From Zafaria ginkgonis (GTDB lineage Bacteria > Actinomycetota > Actinomycetes > Actinomycetales > Micrococcaceae), in NCBI RefSeq assembly GCF_039540195.1, contig NZ_BAABEO010000019.1:62001-126000 (forward strand): a stretch of DNA of 64,000 bases, written 5' to 3'. The notes below the pieces were generated by a model. That model searched no databases. It was given only the letters and a program-made list of their open reading frames with translations, and had not been told where the DNA came from. Positions 26,493 through 35,590 of the stretch are shown here, in pieces. Position numbers and translations under genes: made by a program. Position 1 is the first letter of the stretch; every line of letters starts with the position of its first letter.

Positions 26493-26735
26493 CTACCCGG
26501 GGAAGGGGACGTTCTGCGGGCCGTCCGGCTCGCCGTCCCCATTGCGGTCGCCGTCGGCCTCTTCCTCGATCCGTTCGGCGAGGGCCTCGCTGCCGGCCAC
26601 CGGAATCTCGCCCTCCCGGTCCTGGTGCGGGGCTTCGCCGGGGACCACGCCCTCCTCGTCGGGGTCGGCCAGGGGGTCCTCGAAGTCCCTATCTTCGAAG
26701 TCCCGAGTGTCGCCGGCACCGTGGTTGTCCGTCAT
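26493..26735 (-). CDS. Small very acidic protein (80 aa)
   Basis: The ATG has an excellent GGAGGAG six bases upstream. The product begins MTDNHGAGDTRDFEDRDFED and is Asp/Glu/Pro/Gly-rich throughout, with no membrane or globular signature, so it is probably disordered. Similar acidic hypothetical proteins are common in actinobacteria; I know no function. It runs convergent to the debranching enzyme and is followed, in the other direction, by the SDR gene. Confidence 0.6.
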   Translation of the reverse strand: MTDNHGAGDTRDFEDRDFEDPLADPDEEGVVPGEAPHQDREGEIPVAGSEALAERIEEEADGDRNGDGEPDGPQNVPFPG

Positions 26736-26924
26736 GGCTCCTCCTCGAATGGTGGTCAAGCAGTTCAAACGGTCCAGACCTACAGGCCCCACCCTACGCC
26801 GCACCGGCGGGGTCGGGGCAGTGCGCCCGAGGTCCCTTTGCGGAGACCCGGGCTAACTGACAGGCGCGGCAGGCTTCCGTAGGGTGGGGACACGAGCACT
26901 GCCCGACCACGGAAAGGCCGCACC

Positions 26925-27827
26925 ATGCCAGAGTCCGACGTTGCCCGCCGCGCCGCCCGGCTCCCCGCCGAGGACGGCGGGATGCGCCCCCAGCAGCAGG
27001 AGCCGCCGGGCCTGACCGGGCCCATGGACCCGGTGCCGGACCACGGCGAGGAAACCTGGACCGGACGCGGCCGCCTGACGGGGCTCAAGGCCCTGGTGAC
27101 CGGAGGGGATTCCGGGATCGGCCGGGCCGTGGCGATCGCCTACGCGCGCGAAGGCGCCGACGTCGCCCTCAACTACCTGCCCGAAGAGGAGCAGGATGCC
27201 CGCGACACCGCACGCTGGATCGAAGAGGCCGGGCGCACCGCCGTGCTGGTCCCCGGCGACCTGCGCGACGAGGAGACCTGCGGACGCATCGTGGAGCGGG
27301 CGGTGGAGGGGCTGGGCGGGCTGAACATCCTGGTCAACAACGCCGGCTACCACTGGGCGCGCGGCGAGGCCGGGCTGAAGGGGCTGCGCACCGAGGACCT
27401 CGAGCGGGCGGTGCGCACCAATCTCTACGGCACGCTGTGGACCACGCGAGCCGCGCTGCCGCACCTCGGCCGGGGGGACTGCATCATCAATACGACGTCG
27501 TTGCAGGCCTACCAGCCCTCCGTCACCATGGTCGACTATGCCGCGACCAAGGCCGCCCTGAACAACGTGACCGCGAACCTCGCCGCCGAGCTGGGGCCCG
27601 AGGGCATCCGGGTGAACGCGGTGGCCCCCGGACCGGTGTGGACGCCCCTGCAGCCGGCGACCAAGGAACCCGAGGCGGTGGCGAAGATGGGCCGCGACAC
27701 GCCGTTGGGCCGCATCGGCCAGCCCGCCGAACTCGCCGGCGCCTACGTCTTCCTGGCCTCGCCCGACGAGGCCAGCTACGTCAGCGGCACCGTCCTGGGG
27801 GTCACGGGCGGGCTGCCGGTGTTCTAG
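26925..27827 (+). CDS. SDR-family oxidoreductase (YghA-type)
   Basis: A 300-residue short-chain dehydrogenase with a ~50-residue N-terminal extension ending in the conserved GLTGPMDPVPDHGEETW. The dinucleotide site is TGGDSGIGRAVA. Catalytic residues are the Ser of NTTSLQAY and the YAATKAA Tyr/Lys pair; NNAG is present. The motif 'ALNYLPEEEQDA' after the second strand, together with the extension, marks the YghA/general-stress-protein-39 subgroup, which prefers NADP. The substrate is unknown, probably aldehydes or ketones formed under stress. GGAAAGG precedes the ATG. Confidence 0.9.
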   Translation: MPESDVARRAARLPAEDGGMRPQQQEPPGLTGPMDPVPDHGEETWTGRGRLTGLKALVTGGDSGIGRAVAIAYAREGADVALNYLPEEEQDARDTARWIEEAGRTAVLVPGDLRDEETCGRIVERAVEGLGGLNILVNNAGYHWARGEAGLKGLRTEDLERAVRTNLYGTLWTTRAALPHLGRGDCIINTTSLQAYQPSVTMVDYAATKAALNNVTANLAAELGPEGIRVNAVAPGPVWTPLQPATKEPEAVAKMGRDTPLGRIGQPAELAGAYVFLASPDEASYVSGTVLGVTGGLPVF

Positions 27828-27956
27828 GGCACCGGGCCGAGCCGCCGGAACGCGGTCCCGAATGCCGGGGGATGTCCCATCGACACGTCCCGGAGCCGGG
27901 AATAGCCTTGAACCGTCCAAGCATGACCGACAAGGATGACGGAAGAGGTGTCCGAC

Positions 27957-28349
27957 ATGGGAGCTGCGGAGAACGCGGAAGTGGTCCGGCGGGGGTACGA
28001 GGCCTTCAACGCGGGAGATCTGGCAACGCTTGGCGAGCTGTTCGCGGAGGACGCGGTCTGGTACGCCGCCGGCAACGGCCCGCTGTCCGGGACGAAGCAG
28101 GGGCGCGACGCGGTCATGGCCTACTTCGGCGAGCTGGGAGCGCGCTCCCAAGGGTCCTTCCAGGCGACCGTCCAGGACGTCGTCGGCGGGGACAGCCATA
28201 CGGTGGGGATCCAGCAGACCCGCGCCGAAAACAACGGCAAGACCCTGGACATGGCCACGGTCATCGTGTTCGTCCTGCGGGACGGCGTGGTCGTCGAGGG
28301 CCGGGAGTTCTTCGAGGACCCCGCCAAATCGGACGAATTCTGGGCCTGA
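27957..28349 (+). CDS. SnoaL/NTF2-like protein, copy 1
   Basis: A 130-residue protein from the ATG that follows AGAGG. The pattern 'VVRRGYEAFNAGDLATLGELFAEDAVWY', split by a variable loop from 'GRDAVMAYFGELGARS' and 'VIVFVLRDGVVVEGREFFED', is the SnoaL-like cone fold used by small polyketide cyclases, isomerases and stress proteins. No catalytic pair can be named with certainty. The gene is nearly identical in layout to the next one, including the MGAAENAEVVRRGY start, and is part of a tandem duplication. Confidence 0.85.
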   Translation: MGAAENAEVVRRGYEAFNAGDLATLGELFAEDAVWYAAGNGPLSGTKQGRDAVMAYFGELGARSQGSFQATVQDVVGGDSHTVGIQQTRAENNGKTLDMATVIVFVLRDGVVVEGREFFEDPAKSDEFWA

Positions 28350-28518
28350 GCCCTCGCGGCCTGGGGCCACGGATTTTCCGACCGGCCCCGGCGACGGTTC
28401 CGACCGCCCATTCCCCACGTGCCACGCGCCGAGGCTGTCCCATCGACACGCCCTGGGGCCGGGAATAGCCTTAAGTTATCCCAGCATGACCGACAAGGAC
28501 GACGGAAGGGTGCGCACC

Positions 28519-28911
28519 ATGGGAGCTGCGGAAAACGCCGAAGTGGTCCGGCGGGGGTATAAGGCCTTCAACGCGGGCGACCTGTCCGCGCTGCGCGACC
28601 TGTTCGCGGAGAACGTGGTGTGGCATGCCGTCGGAAGCGGCGCGCTGTCCGGGACGAAGCTGGGACGCGATGAAGTCCTGGCCTACTTCGCCGAACTGGG
28701 GGAGCAGTCCCAGGGGTCCTTTCGGGCGACCGTCCGGGACGTCCTCGGCGGGGAACACCACACCGTGGGGATCCATCAGACCCATGCCGAAAGCGACGGC
28801 AAGACCCTGGACATGGCCACGGCCATCGTGTTCGTCCTGCACGACGGGAAGATCGTCGAGGGCCGCGAGTTCTCCGAGGATTCCGCCCGGTCGGACGATT
28901 TCTGGGCCTGA
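28519..28911 (+). CDS. SnoaL/NTF2-like protein, copy 2
   Basis: The 130-residue paralogue has the same start (MGAAENAEVVRRGYKAF) after GGAAGGG. The fold elements match copy 1; differences cluster in the pocket-lining positions (for example Trp-His-Ala-Val instead of Trp-Tyr-Ala-Ala after the 'VVW' strand, and HHTVGIHQTH instead of SHTVGIQQTR), which suggests altered ligand preference. An in-frame ATG eleven codons upstream is possible but has a weaker ribosome site. It ends just before a shared hairpin terminator. Confidence 0.85.
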   Translation: MGAAENAEVVRRGYKAFNAGDLSALRDLFAENVVWHAVGSGALSGTKLGRDEVLAYFAELGEQSQGSFRATVRDVLGGEHHTVGIHQTHAESDGKTLDMATAIVFVLHDGKIVEGREFSEDSARSDDFWA

Positions 28912-28933
28912 GCCTTTCCCGGCCTGATGCGCG

Positions 28934-28964
28934 GCGGGGTCCCGGCCGCCGGCCGGGACCCCGC
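28934..28964. terminator. Bidirectional hairpin terminator between the SnoaL pair and treZ
   Basis: A perfect 14-bp GC-rich stem (GCGGGGTCCCGGCC / GGCCGGGACCCCGC) with a 3-base loop lies between two convergent stop codons. It should end both transcripts. Confidence 0.85.
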
Positions 28965-28994
28965 TTCGGCCCATTTCCCTCGGTCGGGCTTCCT

Positions 28995-30779
28995 TCAGTC
29001 GCGGCCGAGGCGGACGATGGCGGCACCGGCCGGGGGCAGCGCCAGTTCCGTGCCGTCCGGTCCGGGGTGGTTGACCCCGTCGGTGCCGAAGAGCACCTCG
29101 TCGGCGGTGCCGCCCAGCGGGACCTTCCGCTCGTCCCTGGAGAGGTTCAACAGGACGGCCAGCGAGCCGCGGCGGAAGGAGAGCCACCGCTCCTCCTCGC
29201 CGTGTTCGACGGCGTCCGGCCAGCGGGTCGCGGCGAGGTCCGGTTCCGCGGCGCGGAGCCCAAGGAGCCGCCGGTAGACCTCGAGCATCCGGGCGTGGTC
29301 GCCGCGCCCGGCCTCCCTCCAGTCCAGTTTGGAGCGTTGGAACGTCTGCGGATCCTGGGGGTCCGGCACCTGGGCCGGGTCCCAGCCCATCCGCTCGAAC
29401 TCCAGCAGCCGGCCCTCCGCGGTGGCCTTGCCCAGCTCGGGCTCGGGATGGGAGGTGAAGAACGCCCACGGCGTCGAGGCGGCGAACTCCTCGCCCATGA
29501 AGAGCATGGGGGTGAACGGCGAGGTCAGGTTCAGCACGGCGGCCTGGACGAGCTGGTCGAAGCCCAGGGCGGCGGTGACCCGGTCCCCGGCCGCGCGGTT
29601 GCCGATCTGGTCGTGGTTCTGCGTGCAGACCACCAGCTGGCGGGGTTCGACGCGGGCGTGGTTCACCGGCCGGCCGTGGTGGCGGCCCCGGAACGAGGAG
29701 TAGCTGCCGTCGTGGAAGAACCCGTCCCGCAGCACCTTGGCGAGGGCCCCCACGGAGGCGAAGTCCGCGTAGTAGCCGCCATCCTCGCCGGTGAGGTTGG
29801 AGTGCACCGCGTGGTGGAAGTCGTCGCTCCACTGGCCGGCCAGGCCGTGGCCGTTGACGTCGCGCGGATGGATCAGCCGGTCGTTGTTCAGGTCCGACTC
29901 GGCGACCAGGAACAGCGGCCGGCCGGTGCTCGCCGACAGCTCGTCGGTCGCGGCGGCGAGTTCCTCCAGCAGGTGCACCGCGCGTTCGTCGCGGAAGGCG
30001 TGGACGGCGTCCAGCCGCAGACCGTCCACGTGGTAGTCCCGCATCCACATCAGGGCGTTCTCGACGATGTAGGCGCGGACCTCGTCCGATCCCTCCTTGT
30101 CGAGGTTGAGCGCGTCGCCCCAGGTGTTGGCGTTGCCCTCCACGAGGTACGGGCCGAAGCGCGGCAGGTAGTTGCCGCTGGGGCCCAGATGGTTGTAGAC
30201 GACGTCCTGCACCACGCCCAGGCCGTGCCGGTGGGCCGCGTCGACGAAGCGCTGGTAGGCGGCGGGGCCGCCGTAGGCCTCGTGGACGGTGTACCAGAGC
30301 ACGCCGTCGTAGCCCCAGTTGTGCACGCCGTTGAAGCCGTTCACCGGCAGCAGTTCGACGTGCTGCACGCCCAGGTCCGCGAGGTGGCCCAGCCGGGCCG
30401 CGGCGGCGTCGAGCGTCCCCTCCGGGGTGAAGGTGCCCACGTGCAGCTCATAGATCGCCCCGCCGGCCAGGCCGGGGGACACCCATCCGGCGTCCTGCCA
30501 CCGGTGCGCGGACGGATCGAAGGTGCGCGAGAGGCCGTGGACGCCGTCCGGCTGGCGGCGCGAGCGCGGGTCCGGCAGCGGCGTCCCGTCGCCGTCGAGC
30601 AGGTAGCCGTAGTCGGCTTCGCCGACCGGGATCTGGCCGGCGGGGACCGTGGCGGCGGGCCGCCACCACCCTCCGCCGCGTTCCTCCATCGGCAGGCGGC
30701 CGCCGCCGACGGCCAGCTGCACCGTGCGGGCGCGCGGGGCCCAGACATCGAAGCGGGTGTCCCTGCCGGGAATGTCCAT
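28995..30779 (-). CDS. treZ: Malto-oligosyltrehalose trehalohydrolase TreZ
   Basis: About 594 residues. TreZ cuts trehalose from the end of maltooligosyl-trehalose, the last step of the TreXYZ route. After an N-terminal sandwich (FDVWAPRARTVQLAVGG) come the GH13 motifs: DVVYNHLGPSGNY, GLRLDAVHAFRD (nucleophile Asp), LFLVAESDLN (acid Glu) and 'CTQNHDQIGNR', in the TreZ-specific form. I prefer the ATG at 30777-30779, whose GGGAGG lies nine bases upstream; it starts one base after the treY stop. An ATG nine bases earlier is possible. It is the last gene of the operon. Confidence 0.94.
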   Translation of the reverse strand: MDIPGRDTRFDVWAPRARTVQLAVGGGRLPMEERGGGWWRPAATVPAGQIPVGEADYGYLLDGDGTPLPDPRSRRQPDGVHGLSRTFDPSAHRWQDAGWVSPGLAGGAIYELHVGTFTPEGTLDAAAARLGHLADLGVQHVELLPVNGFNGVHNWGYDGVLWYTVHEAYGGPAAYQRFVDAAHRHGLGVVQDVVYNHLGPSGNYLPRFGPYLVEGNANTWGDALNLDKEGSDEVRAYIVENALMWMRDYHVDGLRLDAVHAFRDERAVHLLEELAAATDELSASTGRPLFLVAESDLNNDRLIHPRDVNGHGLAGQWSDDFHHAVHSNLTGEDGGYYADFASVGALAKVLRDGFFHDGSYSSFRGRHHGRPVNHARVEPRQLVVCTQNHDQIGNRAAGDRVTAALGFDQLVQAAVLNLTSPFTPMLFMGEEFAASTPWAFFTSHPEPELGKATAEGRLLEFERMGWDPAQVPDPQDPQTFQRSKLDWREAGRGDHARMLEVYRRLLGLRAAEPDLAATRWPDAVEHGEEERWLSFRRGSLAVLLNLSRDERKVPLGGTADEVLFGTDGVNHPGPDGTELALPPAGAAIVRLGRD

Positions 30780-30780
30780 G

Positions 30781-33135
30781 CTAGGCATCCTCCCTGACCA
30801 GCAGTGCCGCCGGGTAGACGGCGAAGATCTCCTCGGCGGCCAGCCGTCCGTCGCTGCGCAGCAGCCGGCCGGTGACCACGTCCCGGTAGGACCCGGGGGC
30901 GAGCAGGGCGGCGGTGTCCTGCCAGCCCCCGCCGTCTTGCAGGCGCAGCGGCAGCCGGGTCACCAGGCTGAGGGCCCCGCCCCGGTCGAAGCCGAAGAGG
31001 TGCTGTGCGGCGGGCCCCTCCACCGCGATGGCCTCGTAGCCCGTGAACAGCTCGGGGCGGTCGCGCCGCAGCCGCAGGGCCCTGCTGACCAGCAGCAGCT
31101 TCGCCCGCCCGTCCGCGTCAACCGGCGGCGGCGCGGAGCCGGCGTCCAGCTCGGCCAGCGCCGCGGCGCGGGCCGCGAAGTCCACCGGGCGCCGGTTGTC
31201 CGGGTCCACGAGCGAGTAGTCCCAGAACTCGGTGCCCTGGTAGACGTCCGGAACTCCGGGCATCGTCAGCTGGACCAGCTTGGCGGCCAGCGAATTGGAG
31301 CGGCCGGCCGGAGTGAGGCGGGCGGCCATCTCGGCGACCGCCTCGTTGACCGCCGGATCGTCGAAGGCCTGGTCGATCGCGGCGTGCATGCCCGCTTCGA
31401 ACTCGGTGTTCGGATCGGCCCAGCAGGTGCTGTTGCCGGCCTCGCGGGCTGCCTTCTCGGCGTAGGCGTGGGAGCGCTCCCGGCTGAGCGGCCAGGCGCC
31501 GATCGCGGCCTGCCAGAGCAGGTCGGCGAACGGGAGGTCATCGATCGGGACCTTGCTTTCGAACCGCGGCAGGAACTCGGCCCACGCGTCGGCGGCCTCG
31601 CTGAGCACGCTGATGCGCGCGCGGGTGTCCTCCGAGCGCTTGGTGTCGTGGGTGGACAGGGTGGTCATTGCCTCGGGGAACTCGAGCTGGCGCACGGCGA
31701 AGCGGGTGTGCAGCTCGAACGGTTCCACCGCGAACTCGGAAGGGTCGGCGCCGACCTCGTTCAGGGAGGTCAGCCGCGTGTAGCGGTAGAAGGCGGTGTC
31801 TTCGACGCCCTTGGCCATGACCATGCCGCTGGTTTGCTGGAAGCGGACGGCCAGTTCGGTCGCGGGTCCGCCGTCCTCCGGCCCCAGCAGCGGGTGCAGC
31901 ACCGTGATCGCCTCGGAGAGGTCGGGGCGGTGCACGCGGGCGGCGATCACGGCCTGCTCCAGGTATTCCCGTCCGTGCGGAAGGTAGCTGCGGTAGACGG
32001 GGAAGCAACTGAGGATCTCGGCGAGGGCGTCGGCGGCGGCGGACCGGTCCAGTCCGGCGTCCGCGGGGACCAGGCGGGTGAGCCGCTGGACCTCGGAGTG
32101 CAGCAGCCCATCGGCGATGGCGCGCTTGGTGTCGTGGATCATCTGCCGGTACGGTGCGGGGCCGGCGACCACGTCGCCGGGCACCACGTCGCTGAGCGCC
32201 TCGCGTCCGTCGGGGTCCACGAACAGCCGGTCCACGTCCGCGAGGGCGTCGTAGCCCGTGGTTCCCGCGCAGTCCCAGTCGGGCGGAAGCTTCTCCCCGG
32301 GCTCAAGGATCTTCTCCACGAGCACGTAGGCGCCGCCGGTGAGTTCATGCAGCCGGCGCAGGTAGCCCACGGGGTCCGCGAGGCCGTCGGGGTGGTCGAT
32401 CCGCAGCCCGTCCACCAGCCCGTCGTCGAACCAGGACTTGATCTGCGCGTGGGTCTCGTCGAAGACCCAGTCCACCTCCACGCGCACCCCGGCCAGCGAG
32501 TTGACGCCGAAGAAACGGCGGTAGTTCAGTTCCGCGTCGGCCCGGCGCCAGTTCACCAGCTCGTAGTGCTGCCGGGCATGGACGCCGGCGGGCTCGTCGC
32601 CCGCCGCCGCGGTGCCCGGGGCGACAGGGAAGGCGTGGTCGTAGTAGTGCAGCTCGAACCCGCCGGCGTCGTCCTGCACCAGCCGCAGCGCGGCCTCTTC
32701 GTCATCCCCGTCGCCGAGAACGGGCAGGCGCAGCCTGCCGCCTCCCGCGTCCCAGTCCACGTCGAAGGCCTCGGCGTAGCGCGAGCCGCGGCCCTCGCGC
32801 AGCAGCGACCACCACCAGCCGTTTGCCCGAGGCGTGGCGACCCCCATGTGGTTGGGCACGATGTCCACGAGCAGGCCCATGCCCGCGCCGTGGGCCGCGG
32901 CGGCGAGCCGGACGAGTCCCTCGCGGCCGCCCCGGTCCGGGTCCACCGTGGCGGGATCAACGACGTCGTAGCCGTGGTCCGATCCCTTTTCCGCGGTAAG
33001 GATCGGGGAGAGGTAGAGCCAGTCCACGCCCAGATCCCGCAGGTAGGGAACCAGGCCGGCGGCGTCGTCCAGCGTGAAGGACGGCCTGATCTGCAGCCGG
33101 TATGTCGAGGCCGGTGTCTTGCCGTGCGTGTGCAT
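30781..33135 (-). CDS. treY: Malto-oligosyltrehalose synthase TreY
   Basis: About 784 residues from the ATG with GGGGGA upstream (MHTHGKTPASTYRLQ). TreY turns the reducing-end alpha-1,4 bond of maltodextrins into an alpha,alpha-1,1 bond. Family marks are TPASTYRLQ, LGVDWLYLSPIL, GLLVDIVPNHMGV, DGLRIDHPDGLADP (nucleophile Asp), YVLVEKILEPGE (acid Glu), and 'MTTLSTHDTKRSED'. The C-terminal part contains MPGVPDVYQGTEFWD. It lies between glgX (58-base gap) and treZ (1-base gap), giving the complete glycogen-to-trehalose pathway in one operon. Confidence 0.95.
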   Translation of the reverse strand: MHTHGKTPASTYRLQIRPSFTLDDAAGLVPYLRDLGVDWLYLSPILTAEKGSDHGYDVVDPATVDPDRGGREGLVRLAAAAHGAGMGLLVDIVPNHMGVATPRANGWWWSLLREGRGSRYAEAFDVDWDAGGGRLRLPVLGDGDDEEAALRLVQDDAGGFELHYYDHAFPVAPGTAAAGDEPAGVHARQHYELVNWRRADAELNYRRFFGVNSLAGVRVEVDWVFDETHAQIKSWFDDGLVDGLRIDHPDGLADPVGYLRRLHELTGGAYVLVEKILEPGEKLPPDWDCAGTTGYDALADVDRLFVDPDGREALSDVVPGDVVAGPAPYRQMIHDTKRAIADGLLHSEVQRLTRLVPADAGLDRSAAADALAEILSCFPVYRSYLPHGREYLEQAVIAARVHRPDLSEAITVLHPLLGPEDGGPATELAVRFQQTSGMVMAKGVEDTAFYRYTRLTSLNEVGADPSEFAVEPFELHTRFAVRQLEFPEAMTTLSTHDTKRSEDTRARISVLSEAADAWAEFLPRFESKVPIDDLPFADLLWQAAIGAWPLSRERSHAYAEKAAREAGNSTCWADPNTEFEAGMHAAIDQAFDDPAVNEAVAEMAARLTPAGRSNSLAAKLVQLTMPGVPDVYQGTEFWDYSLVDPDNRRPVDFAARAAALAELDAGSAPPPVDADGRAKLLLVSRALRLRRDRPELFTGYEAIAVEGPAAQHLFGFDRGGALSLVTRLPLRLQDGGGWQDTAALLAPGSYRDVVTGRLLRSDGRLAAEEIFAVYPAALLVREDA

Positions 33136-33193
33136 TCGATCCCCCGATTCGGTTGTTTCCATTCCAGCAGCCCCGGCCCGCGGCGTGCGCGGG

Positions 33194-35383
33194 TCAGACC
33201 ATCGTTTCGCGCGTCTTCGCTCCCGCAAGCGCCGCGAGGGACGCTGCGACGGAGTGGTCCGGCGCCGGTTCCTCTTCCGGGTTCTCGGCCCGCAGCACGA
33301 CCATCGAGCGGCCGCGCACGGTGAGCGTGCTGTCCGCCGCCACCGGCGGCGAGTCCGCGTAGGTGCCGGCCGTGTCGATGACCTGCTCCCACTTGGCCCC
33401 GTATTTGCGGGTGGGGAGCTTGAAATCGACGTCCTCGTGGTGGGGGTTGAAGAACAGCAGGAAGTTCAGGTCGGTGACGCGCTGGCCGCGGGAATCGGTT
33501 CCGCCGATGCCCTGGCCGTTGAGGAAGACGCCGATCGACAGGGCCACGTCCGCGTCCCAGTCGTCGGGCTTCATGGCCTTCCCGTCGGCCCCGAGCCAGA
33601 CGATGTCAGGGAGCTTGGCGCCGTCGGGGTGCTTGACGGGCCGTCCGTCGAAGAACCTGCGGCGGCGGAAGGTGGGATGCTCGGCCCGCAGCTTGTTGAC
33701 CGCGGCGGTGAACTCCAGCAGCGGCTGGTCGGCCTCGTCCCAGTGGATCCAGCTCAGCTCCGAGTCGTGGGCGTAGGTGTTGTTGTTGCCCTTCTGGGAT
33801 CGGCCCAGCTCGTCGCCGTGGGCGATCATCGGCACGCCCTGGGAGAGCAGCAGCGTGGCGATGAAGTTCCGCTGCTGGCGGGCCCGCAGCGCCTGGACTT
33901 CCGGATCGTCCGTGGGACCTTCCGCCCCGCAGTTCCAGGAGCGGTTGTGGGACTCGCCGTCGTTGTTGTCCTCGCCGTTGGCGTCGTTGTGCTTCTCGTT
34001 GTAGGAGACCAGGTCGCGCAGGGTGAAGCCGTCGTGGGCGGTGACGAAGTTGATGGATGCCACCGGGCGCCGGCCGGACTGCTCGTAGAGGTCCGCCGAA
34101 CCGGTGATGCGGGAGGCGAACTCGCCCAGGGTGGAGGGCACCCCACGCCAGAAGTCGCGCACCGTGTCCCGGTACTTGCCGTTCCATTCGGTCCACTGGG
34201 GCGGGAAGTTGCCCACCTGGTAGCCGCCGGGTCCGATGTCCCACGGCTCGGCGATGAGCTTGACCTGGGAGACCACCGGATCCTGCTGGATGAGTTCGAA
34301 GAAGGTGGAGAGCTTGTCGACGTCGTAGAACTCGCGGGCCAGCGTGGAGGCCAGGTCGAAGCGGAACCCGTCCACGTGCATGTCCATGACCCAGTAGCGC
34401 AGGGAGTCCATGAGCAGCTGCAGCGAGTGCGGGCTGCGCACGTTCAGCGAGTTCCCGGTGCCGGTGTAGTCCATGTAGTACTTCTTGTCCTCATCCGTCA
34501 GCCGGTAGTAGGACGCGTTGTCGATGCCGCGGAAGGACAGCGTGGGGCCCAGGTGGTTTCCCTCGGCCGTGTGGTTGTACACGACGTCGAGGATGACCTC
34601 GATGCCGGCCAGGTGCAGCGTGCGCACCATCGCCTTGAATTCCTGGACCTGCTGGCCCTGGTCGCCCGTGGAGCAGTAGGTGTTCTGCGGGGCGAAGAAG
34701 CCGATCGTGTTGTATCCCCAGTAGTTGGAGAGCCCCTTGTCCTGCAGGGTGGAGTCGTTGACGAACTGGTGCACGGGCATCAGTTCGATCGCCGTCACGC
34801 CGAGCTTCTGCAGGTGCGCGATCACGGCCGGGTGGGCGACGCCGGCGTAGGTGCCGCGCTGCTCCTCGGGGATCTCGGGGTGCAGTTCGGTCAGGCCCTT
34901 GACGTGGGCCTCGTAGATGACCGACTGGTGGTAGGGGGTGCGCGGCTTGCGGTCCCCGGCCCAGTCGAAGAAGGGACTGACGACGACGCCGAGCATCATG
35001 TGCGGCGCGGAGTCGTCGTCGTTGCGGGAGTCCTCGTCGCCGAAGTTGTAGCCGAACAGGGCCTGGTCCCAGTCGACCTGTCCCTCCACGGCCTTGGCGT
35101 AGGGGTCCAGCAGCAGCTTGTTGGGATTGCAGCGCAGCCCTTGGGCCAGATCGTACGGGCCGTGGACGCGGTAGCCGTAGCGCTGTCCGGGGATGATCTG
35201 GGGCAGGTAGCAGTGCCAGACGTACCCGTCGACCTCTTTCAGGTCGATCCGGGTCTCGGTGCCCGCGTCGTCGAACAGGCACAACTGAACGGCTTCGGCG
35301 ACTTCGCTGTACAAGGCGAAGTTGGTGCCGGTGCCGTCGTAGGTCGCCCCCAAGGGATAGGCGTCTCCGGGCCAAACTTCCAT
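33194..35383 (-). CDS. glgX: Glycogen debranching enzyme GlgX/TreX
   Basis: About 729 residues, starting MEVWPGDAYPLGATYDGTG after GGAGAG. GlgX/TreX hydrolyses alpha-1,6 branches in glycogen and feeds linear dextrins to TreY. Domains: CBM48-like sandwich (~1-110), the (beta/alpha)8 barrel with EVILDVVYNHTAEG, MHVDGFRFDLASTL (nucleophile), VKLIAEPWDIG (acid) and NFVTAHDGFTL, and a C-terminal sandwich. 'RGTYAGVAHP.VI.HLQKLGVTAIELMPVH' is typical of this family. It is the first gene of the operon glgX-treY-treZ; its promoter lies in the divergent 207-bp gap with the amidotransferase gene. Confidence 0.95.
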   Translation of the reverse strand: MEVWPGDAYPLGATYDGTGTNFALYSEVAEAVQLCLFDDAGTETRIDLKEVDGYVWHCYLPQIIPGQRYGYRVHGPYDLAQGLRCNPNKLLLDPYAKAVEGQVDWDQALFGYNFGDEDSRNDDDSAPHMMLGVVVSPFFDWAGDRKPRTPYHQSVIYEAHVKGLTELHPEIPEEQRGTYAGVAHPAVIAHLQKLGVTAIELMPVHQFVNDSTLQDKGLSNYWGYNTIGFFAPQNTYCSTGDQGQQVQEFKAMVRTLHLAGIEVILDVVYNHTAEGNHLGPTLSFRGIDNASYYRLTDEDKKYYMDYTGTGNSLNVRSPHSLQLLMDSLRYWVMDMHVDGFRFDLASTLAREFYDVDKLSTFFELIQQDPVVSQVKLIAEPWDIGPGGYQVGNFPPQWTEWNGKYRDTVRDFWRGVPSTLGEFASRITGSADLYEQSGRRPVASINFVTAHDGFTLRDLVSYNEKHNDANGEDNNDGESHNRSWNCGAEGPTDDPEVQALRARQQRNFIATLLLSQGVPMIAHGDELGRSQKGNNNTYAHDSELSWIHWDEADQPLLEFTAAVNKLRAEHPTFRRRRFFDGRPVKHPDGAKLPDIVWLGADGKAMKPDDWDADVALSIGVFLNGQGIGGTDSRGQRVTDLNFLLFFNPHHEDVDFKLPTRKYGAKWEQVIDTAGTYADSPPVAADSTLTVRGRSMVVLRAENPEEEPAPDHSVAASLAALAGAKTRETMV

Positions 35384-35590
35384 GAACTCTCTCCAAACCA
35401 TTGCGCTGTCGGTCGTGCATGATGCCGCCCTGGCGGGCCCTTGTTGTGTGAACCACACTAGCGGCAAGGCGGCGGCGTTGGGCAAAACGCGACACGCCAC
35501 CCCTGCCTGGCCGGCCGAATCATCCCCGGGGGATGATCCGCGCGGCGGCGGTCCGTGGTCCCATGGCATCCAGACGACAAGGAGGATGCC

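Larger units (their letters stand above)
27873..28911. repeat. Tandem duplication of an SnoaL-like gene with its upstream region
   Basis: The unit starting TGTCCCATCGACACG at 27873 recurs at 28436, a period of 563 bp. It contains ~85 bp of upstream DNA (including CCGGGAATAGCCTT and AGCATGACCGACAAGGA) and a 393-bp gene. Because the presumed promoter/leader is also duplicated, each copy may be expressed on its own. Confidence 0.9.

Noticed and set aside
28471..30048. Long minus-strand frame across treZ and the SnoaL copy 2
   Set aside because: Out-of-frame shadow of treZ with Arg/Pro-rich translation and no domain.
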